Assembly (NCBI RefSeq): GCF_019039055.1
Contig: NZ_JAHOPB010000004.1
Coordinates: forward strand, 1 to 64,000
Source: Reyranella humidisoli
Lineage (GTDB): Bacteria; Pseudomonadota; Alphaproteobacteria; Reyranellales; Reyranellaceae
DNA length: 64,000 nucleotides
Direction: 5' to 3'
Part shown: piece after piece, positions 59,844 through 64,000 of the stretch
How positions within the stretch are numbered: position 1 is the stretch's first letter
Layout: every line of letters starts with the position of its first letter
Position numbers and translations under genes: made by a program
The notes under the pieces: generated by a model
The model's input: only the letters and a program-made list of their open reading frames with translations
What the model was told of the DNA's origin: nothing
Databases searched by the model: none

Positions 59844-61703
59844 TTGGACAGTGTACTGCAGGTTCCGTTCAAGCCCATCGAATTCCTGAGCCGGGACATC
59901 AAGGTCGAGCGGCGTCCCGACGGCACGGTGGTGCTGCAGTCGAACCACCTTCTGGCGCCCTATGCCCCCCACATCCCCGCGCTGCTGGCCAAGTGGGCGG
60001 CCGAGGTGCCCGACCGGCTTTGGCTGGCGCAGCGCCGTGGACCGGCGCGCGACTGGCTGAAGGTCAGCTATGGCGAGGCCAAGAGGCAGGTCGATTCGGT
60101 GACGCAGGCGCTGCTCGACCGCGGCTTCGGGCCCGACCGGCCGGTCATGATCCTGTCGTCGAATTCCATCGAATTCGCGCTGCTCACCATGGCCGCCATG
60201 CAGGCGCGCGCGCCGGTCGCGCCGGTGTCGCCGGCCTATTCGGTGATGAGCCAGGACCACGCCAAGCTGAAGTACGTCTTCGACCTCGTGAAGCCCGGCC
60301 TGGTCTTCGTGCAGAACGGCGAGATCTATGCGCGTGCGCTGGCGGCGCTGAACCTGGAAGGCGTGCTGCTGGTCCATGTGGAGAAGCCGGCACCAGGCTT
60401 CCAGTCGCTTGCCTGGTCGGAGCTGGTGGCCACGAAGGCGACGGATGCGGTCGCGAAGTCGATCGCGGCGATCGGGCCGAAGACCGTTGGAAAATTTCTG
60501 TTCACCTCGGGCAGCACCGGCATGCCCAAGGCCGTCATCAACACGCAGGAAATGATGTGTGCCAACGTCGCCATGATGAGCATGGCGCGAGTGCGCAAGG
60601 CGGAAGATGCCGCGCCGGTCATGCTCGACTGGCTGCCGTGGAACCACACGATGGGCGGCAACGCGACCTTCCAGGGCAACCTGAACGAGGGCGGCACGAC
60701 CTGGATCGACGACGGCAAGCCGCTGCCCGGCCTGTTCGAGGAGACGCTGCGGAACCTGCGCGAGGTCTCGCCGACCTCGTTCTCCAACGTGCCCGCGGGC
60801 TACGCGATGCTCGCCACCGCGCTGGAGAAGGACGAGAGTCTCGCCAAACGCTTCTTCAGGAACATCAACGTACTCTCCTACGGCGGCGCGACACTGCCGG
60901 GCGATCTCTACGATCGCATGGAGGTGCTGGCGGTGAAGCACACCGGCTATCGTATTCCCTTCGTCACTGGCTGGGGCTCGACCGAGACCGCGCCGACGGC
61001 GACCAGCGTGCACTGGGCCTCCGATCGCGTCGGCCTCATCGGCCTTCCGTACCCGGGCGTGCAGCTCAAGATGGTGCCAACCGGCGAGGAGGGCCGCTAC
61101 GAGCTGCGGCTGAAGAGCGTGATCGTGACCCCGGGTTACTACAAGCAGCCCAACCTCACGGCGCAGATGTTCGACGAGGAGGGCTTCTACAGGATCGGCG
61201 ACGCCGGCCGCTTCGTCGATCCGAACGATCCGCAGCAGGGGCTGATCTTCGACGGCCGCGTCGTCGAGGATTTCAAGCTGACCAGCGGTACCTTCGTTCT
61301 GGTCGGCACGCTGCGCACGACGGCCATCGCCGCCGCCACGCCGGTGTTGCAAGACGCGGTTGTCTGCGGCCAGGACCGTGAGTATGTCGGCCTGCTCGGT
61401 TTCCCCAATGTCGCCGCCTGCCGACAGCTTGCCAACGACAGCGGCGCGCAACTCCCGCTCGCCGAACTGCTGGCCCATCCCGCCGTGGTCGATACCGTGA
61501 AGAACGGCCTTGCCCGGATGAACGCCGAGGGCCGCGGCTCCTCGATGCGCGTGAAGCGCGTGCTGCTGATGACCGAGCCGCCACAGGTCGACGGCCAGGA
61601 AATCACCGACAAGGGCTACATCAACCAGCGCGCCACGCTGGAGCGTCGCAAGGCGCTGGTCGAGAAGCTCTATGCCGGCGGAGAGGGCGTGATCGAGATC
61701 TGA
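59844..61703 (+). CDS. AMP-dependent acyl-CoA synthetase, feruloyl-CoA synthase-like
   Basis: A 619-residue adenylating ligase that forms aryl- or acyl-CoA from acid, ATP and CoA. A P-loop-like motif FTSGSTGMPKAVINT near 222, A5/A7-type stretch FVTGWGSTETAPTATSVHWAS and GDAGRFVDPNDPQQGLIFDGRVVEDFKLTSGTFV near 455. The C-terminal catalytic Lys is near DGQEITDKGYINQRA. The N-terminus (PFKPIEFLSRDIKVERRPDGTVVLQS) is that of feruloyl-CoA synthases. The start is TTG 59844, 7 bases after GGGGAG. The divergent MFS gene would bring in the acid. Confidence 0.9.
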   Translation: MDSVLQVPFKPIEFLSRDIKVERRPDGTVVLQSNHLLAPYAPHIPALLAKWAAEVPDRLWLAQRRGPARDWLKVSYGEAKRQVDSVTQALLDRGFGPDRPVMILSSNSIEFALLTMAAMQARAPVAPVSPAYSVMSQDHAKLKYVFDLVKPGLVFVQNGEIYARALAALNLEGVLLVHVEKPAPGFQSLAWSELVATKATDAVAKSIAAIGPKTVGKFLFTSGSTGMPKAVINTQEMMCANVAMMSMARVRKAEDAAPVMLDWLPWNHTMGGNATFQGNLNEGGTTWIDDGKPLPGLFEETLRNLREVSPTSFSNVPAGYAMLATALEKDESLAKRFFRNINVLSYGGATLPGDLYDRMEVLAVKHTGYRIPFVTGWGSTETAPTATSVHWASDRVGLIGLPYPGVQLKMVPTGEEGRYELRLKSVIVTPGYYKQPNLTAQMFDEEGFYRIGDAGRFVDPNDPQQGLIFDGRVVEDFKLTSGTFVLVGTLRTTAIAAATPVLQDAVVCGQDREYVGLLGFPNVAACRQLANDSGAQLPLAELLAHPAVVDTVKNGLARMNAEGRGSSMRVKRVLLMTEPPQVDGQEITDKGYINQRATLERRKALVEKLYAGGEGVIEI

Positions 61704-61720
61704 GAAGATTCGATATTCCT

Positions 61721-61749
61721 TGTCATCCTGAGCGAAGCGAAGGACCTTT
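61721..61749. repeat. Dispersed GTCATCC-type repeat, single arm
   Basis: TGTCATCCTGAGCGAAGCGA followed by AGGACCTTT, one copy of the family in the ligase-SDR gap, 30 bases before the SDR start. Confidence 0.8.
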
Positions 61750-61779
61750 GGCGCGCACGGTGTGGAGAACGAGATCGGC

Positions 61780-62673
61780 ATGAATCGACTGGCAGGCAAG
61801 GTGGCCATCGTCACGGGGGGCGCGAGCGGCATGGGCCGCGCGACCGTTATGCGTTTCCTGGCCGAGGGCGCGAAGGTGATCGTGGCCGACCTCAACGAGG
61901 CCAATGGTGCGGAGACGCTGGCGGTCGCGAAGGCGCAGGGTCATGGCGACAGTGTCGGCTTCGTGCGCTGCGACGTGGCGAAGGAAAGCGACGTCGCCGC
62001 GATGGTCGCCGAGGCTAAAAGTCGTTTCGGCCGGCTCGACATCGCCTACCTCAATGCCGGCGTCGGCGGCGCCTTCGGGCCGATCGCCGAGACCAGCGTC
62101 GAAGACTGGGACTATACCTTCGCGGTGCTGACGCGCTCGGTGTTCCTCGGGATGAAGCACGCCTCGCAGGCGATGAAGGAACACGGCGCCAATGGAGAAA
62201 AGAGGGGTGGCGTGATCCTCGTCACCGCCTCGATCGCCGGCATGGTGGGCGGCGGCGGCAGCCATGCCTATTCGGCGGCGAAGGCCGCCTGCATCAGCCT
62301 GATCGAGAACGTCGCCACGGAGCTCGGCCCCGATCGCATCCGCGTGGTCGGCATCGCGCCGGGCGTCATCTCGACGCCCTTGGTCCATCGCGGCCGGCCC
62401 GACAAGTACGAGAAGCAGTTCGGCCAGCAGCCCTGGCCCGACCGCGGCGAGCCCGGGCACATTGCCGACGTGGCGACTTTCCTCGCGTCCGACGAGGCGC
62501 GTTTCATCACCGGCGAGACGGTGAAGGTGGATGGCGGCCTGCTGGCCCAGGGCGTCGCGCTCTGGGGCACCGGCAGCGACAACACCTTCATGAAGAGCGC
62601 CGGCGTCAACCGCGGCACGACCGGCGAAGCCATGGTCGTCCGCACCTTGCCATCTGGAGATCAGAAGAAATGA
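61780..62673 (+). CDS. SDR family NAD(P)-dependent oxidoreductase
   Basis: A 297-residue short-chain dehydrogenase. Cofactor motif AIVTGGASGMGRATVMRFL near 8-26; LNAGVGG near 90; VTASIAGMVGGGG with catalytic Ser near 150 and YSAAKAA (Tyr-x3-Lys) near 165; APGVISTPLVHRGRPDKY. The C-terminal extension (about 265-297) is longer than in the classical 250-residue form. ATG 61780 (MNRLAGKVAIV) is chosen over ATG 61762. Overlaps the next gene by ATGA. Confidence 0.93.
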   Translation: MNRLAGKVAIVTGGASGMGRATVMRFLAEGAKVIVADLNEANGAETLAVAKAQGHGDSVGFVRCDVAKESDVAAMVAEAKSRFGRLDIAYLNAGVGGAFGPIAETSVEDWDYTFAVLTRSVFLGMKHASQAMKEHGANGEKRGGVILVTASIAGMVGGGGSHAYSAAKAACISLIENVATELGPDRIRVVGIAPGVISTPLVHRGRPDKYEKQFGQQPWPDRGEPGHIADVATFLASDEARFITGETVKVDGGLLAQGVALWGTGSDNTFMKSAGVNRGTTGEAMVVRTLPSGDQKK

Positions 62674-63818
62674 CCAGCGAAGCACAGCGCCTGCACGGGC
62701 ACCTCATCGGACAGCAGGGATCGCGCGGGTCGCTCAACACGCCGGCCCTCGTGCTCGATCTCGACATGCTGGATCGCAACATCGCGGAGATGGCGAACTT
62801 CGCGAAGGCGCATAACGTGAAGCTGCGGCCGCATTCCAAGACGCACAAGTCGGCCGACATCGCCAGGCGCCAGATGGCGGCCGGCGCGCTCGGCGTCTGC
62901 TGCGCCAAGCTGGGCGAAGCCGAGGCGCTGGGCGAAGAGGGCGTGCAGAGCCTGCACATCACCTCGCCGGTGGTGACGCCGCAGGCGATCCAGCGGTTGG
63001 TCGAGCTGAACGCGAAGGTCTCCGACCTGATGCTGGTGGTCGACCATCCCGACAACGCCGAGGCGCTGGCCGCCGCGGCGGCAAAGGCCGGCAAGCCGCT
63101 CACCGTGATCATCGACATCGATCCGGGCATCCACCGCACCGGCACCGCTTCGCCCGAGGCCACGGTCGCGCTGGTGCAGAAGATCGCCAACTATCGCTCG
63201 CTCACCTATGCCGGTGTCCAGTTCTACTGCGGCCGTCACCAGCACATCGTCGACTTCAAGCAGCGCACCGCCGAGATCAAGGAGCGCACGGAGTACCTGC
63301 AGGGCATCCTGGCGAAGCTGGAAGAAGCGGGGCTGAAGCCCGGCATCGTCACCGGCTCAGGCACCGGCACGCACTACATCGACGCCAAGCTCGGCGTCTT
63401 CACCGAGTTGCAGGTCGGCTCCTACGTCTTCATGGACCACGACTACAACGTCTGCGACCTGCGCGGCCTCGACAAGCCGACCTTCGAGCAGGCGCTGCAG
63501 ATCGACGCTCGTGTCGTCAGCGCCAACAAGCCGGGAATGGTGACGGTCGATGCCGGCCTGAAGGCGATGGCCACCGAGAAGGGCCCGCCGATGATCCTGA
63601 AGGGCGCCGTTGACGGCTCGACGACGCGCTTCATGGGCGACGAGCATCTCGCGGTGATCGCGCCGGAGGGCGGCGAGGCGCCCAAGCTGGGCGACCAGGT
63701 GGTGCTCTTCCCGCCGCACTGCGACCCGACCGTGAACCTCTACGAGAGCTTTCACGTGGTGAAGGGCGACACGCTGGTCGAGATCTGGCCGGTCACGGCG
63801 CGCGGTCGGTCGCGCTGA
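62670..63818 (+). CDS. D-threonine aldolase/alanine racemase-type PLP enzyme
   Basis: A 382-residue fold type III PLP enzyme. The PLP-Lys motif is RPHSKTHKSADIARRQM (Lys near 55-58), and the barrel has IIDIDPGIHRTGTASP and VQFYCGRHQHIVD. The metal pair HCD in LFPPHCDPTVNLYESF near 352 is typical of D-threonine aldolases and DSD1 deaminases. It likely cleaves D-3-hydroxy amino acids. Coupled to the SDR gene by an ATGA overlap. Confidence 0.9.
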   Translation: MTSEAQRLHGHLIGQQGSRGSLNTPALVLDLDMLDRNIAEMANFAKAHNVKLRPHSKTHKSADIARRQMAAGALGVCCAKLGEAEALGEEGVQSLHITSPVVTPQAIQRLVELNAKVSDLMLVVDHPDNAEALAAAAAKAGKPLTVIIDIDPGIHRTGTASPEATVALVQKIANYRSLTYAGVQFYCGRHQHIVDFKQRTAEIKERTEYLQGILAKLEEAGLKPGIVTGSGTGTHYIDAKLGVFTELQVGSYVFMDHDYNVCDLRGLDKPTFEQALQIDARVVSANKPGMVTVDAGLKAMATEKGPPMILKGAVDGSTTRFMGDEHLAVIAPEGGEAPKLGDQVVLFPPHCDPTVNLYESFHVVKGDTLVEIWPVTARGRSR

Positions 63819-63828
63819 CGTTCATGCT

Positions 63829-63925
63829 CCTCTCCCCCGATAGGGGGAGAGGCTGGGTGAGGGGGCAACGCACCGGCGCTTCGATCAACCCCCTCACCTA
63901 ACCTCTCCCCCTATCGGGGGAGAGG
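63829..63925. repeat. Long inverted repeat of CCTCTCCCCC units
   Basis: Two hairpin units (63829-63852 and 63902-63925), each with 10-base arms CCTCTCCCCC and GGGGGAGAGG, flank a further inverted pair GGTGAGGGGG (63856-63865) and CCCCCTCACC (63889-63898). The element lies just past the aldolase gene. Confidence 0.85.
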
Positions 63926-64000
63926 AACTTGAGTGTGCCCCACCAGCAATCCACCGTTCCACGTACGGGCGAGCGCGATCACGGCGCACATGCCGATGGC
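63911..64000 (-). CDS. Possible C-terminal fragment of a gene entering from the right
   Basis: On the minus strand the frame from the window edge (AIGMCAVIALARTWNGGLLV, hydrophobic) runs to a TAG at 63911-63913, inside the palindromic repeat. If real, the last residues (VPLPR) come from the repeat. Only 29 codons can be seen, so I cannot name it. Confidence 0.25.
   Translation of the reverse strand, partial: AIGMCAVIALARTWNGGLLVGHTQVPLPR

Noticed and set aside
59766-61904. Upstream extension of the MFS frame (1133 residues)
   Set aside because: Antisense to the CoA ligase gene; the MFS helices begin just after GTG 59765.

Overview
The window is high-GC, densely packed chromosomal DNA from a free-living Alphaproteobacterium. 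The gene content fits a soil or water bacterium of the Reyranella/Rhizobiales-like type: COX15-type heme A synthase, Bug-type and oligopeptide-type solute receptors, several LysR regulators, GMC and TauD oxidases, many acyl-CoA dehydrogenases. The genus is only an inference. I saw no tRNA, rRNA, phage, transposase or CRISPR array.

Layout. (1) 1-4217, minus strand: ctaA followed, by a 4-base overlap, by a very large repeat protein (membrane anchor, Sel1 repeats, peptidoglycan-binding domain, Pro-rich repeats) that runs off the left edge. (2) 4328-10163: a giant two-module flavoprotein oxidoreductase (GltD-like plus PyrK-like), a MAPEG protein, a MATE pump and a cupin. (3) 10315-14499: DEAD-box helicase, stand-alone Lrp/AsnC ligand domain, a serine hydrolase, a UPF0114 membrane protein and an unknown. 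(4) 14580-19910: amidohydrolase, GMC oxidoreductase, peptide-type solute receptor and TauD dioxygenase. (5) 20041-25225: envelope genes (coiled-coil protein, OmpA porin, glycine-zipper lipoprotein, CARDB protein), an RNHCP zinc protein, a serine hydrolase and a membrane protein. (6) 25226-32868: N-acyl-D-amino-acid deacylase, Bug receptor, LysR, acyl-CoA dehydrogenase, adenylate cyclase and a dienelactone-hydrolase-like enzyme. (7) 32865-39729: a coherent catabolic locus. A minus-strand polar amino-acid ABC importer, an M20 amidohydrolase and an atypical ureohydrolase lie divergent from a LysR gene and an M28 peptidase, with two LysR-type boxes between them. (8) 39783-50965: LysE exporter, MFS pump, haloacid dehalogenase, GNAT, epoxide-hydrolase-like enzyme, small secreted Cys protein, an acyl-CoA dehydrogenase/hydrolase/SDR/EamA run and a copper amine oxidase. 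(9) 51037-54735: a TetR-HlyD-ATPase-permease drug-export operon with a clear operator. (10) 54820-63818: VOC dioxygenase-like protein, DUF202 protein, acyl-CoA dehydrogenase, enolase-superfamily enzyme, MFS carrier, feruloyl-CoA-synthase-like ligase, SDR and a D-threonine-aldolase-like PLP enzyme.

Structure worth noting. Intergenic gaps carry at least three families of palindromic repeats, often between convergent genes and once between the receptor and permease genes of an importer. Overlapping gene pairs use all four NTGA forms (ATGA, GTGA, TTGA, CTGA), and four genes seem to need a CTG start preceded by a Shine-Dalgarno sequence. One acyl-CoA dehydrogenase has lost its stop codon and reads about 280 codons into the next gene. 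The ureohydrolase has Gly where the first manganese-binding His should be. I found no clearly new multi-gene system; the strongest candidates are the ureohydrolase locus and the CTG-start pattern.
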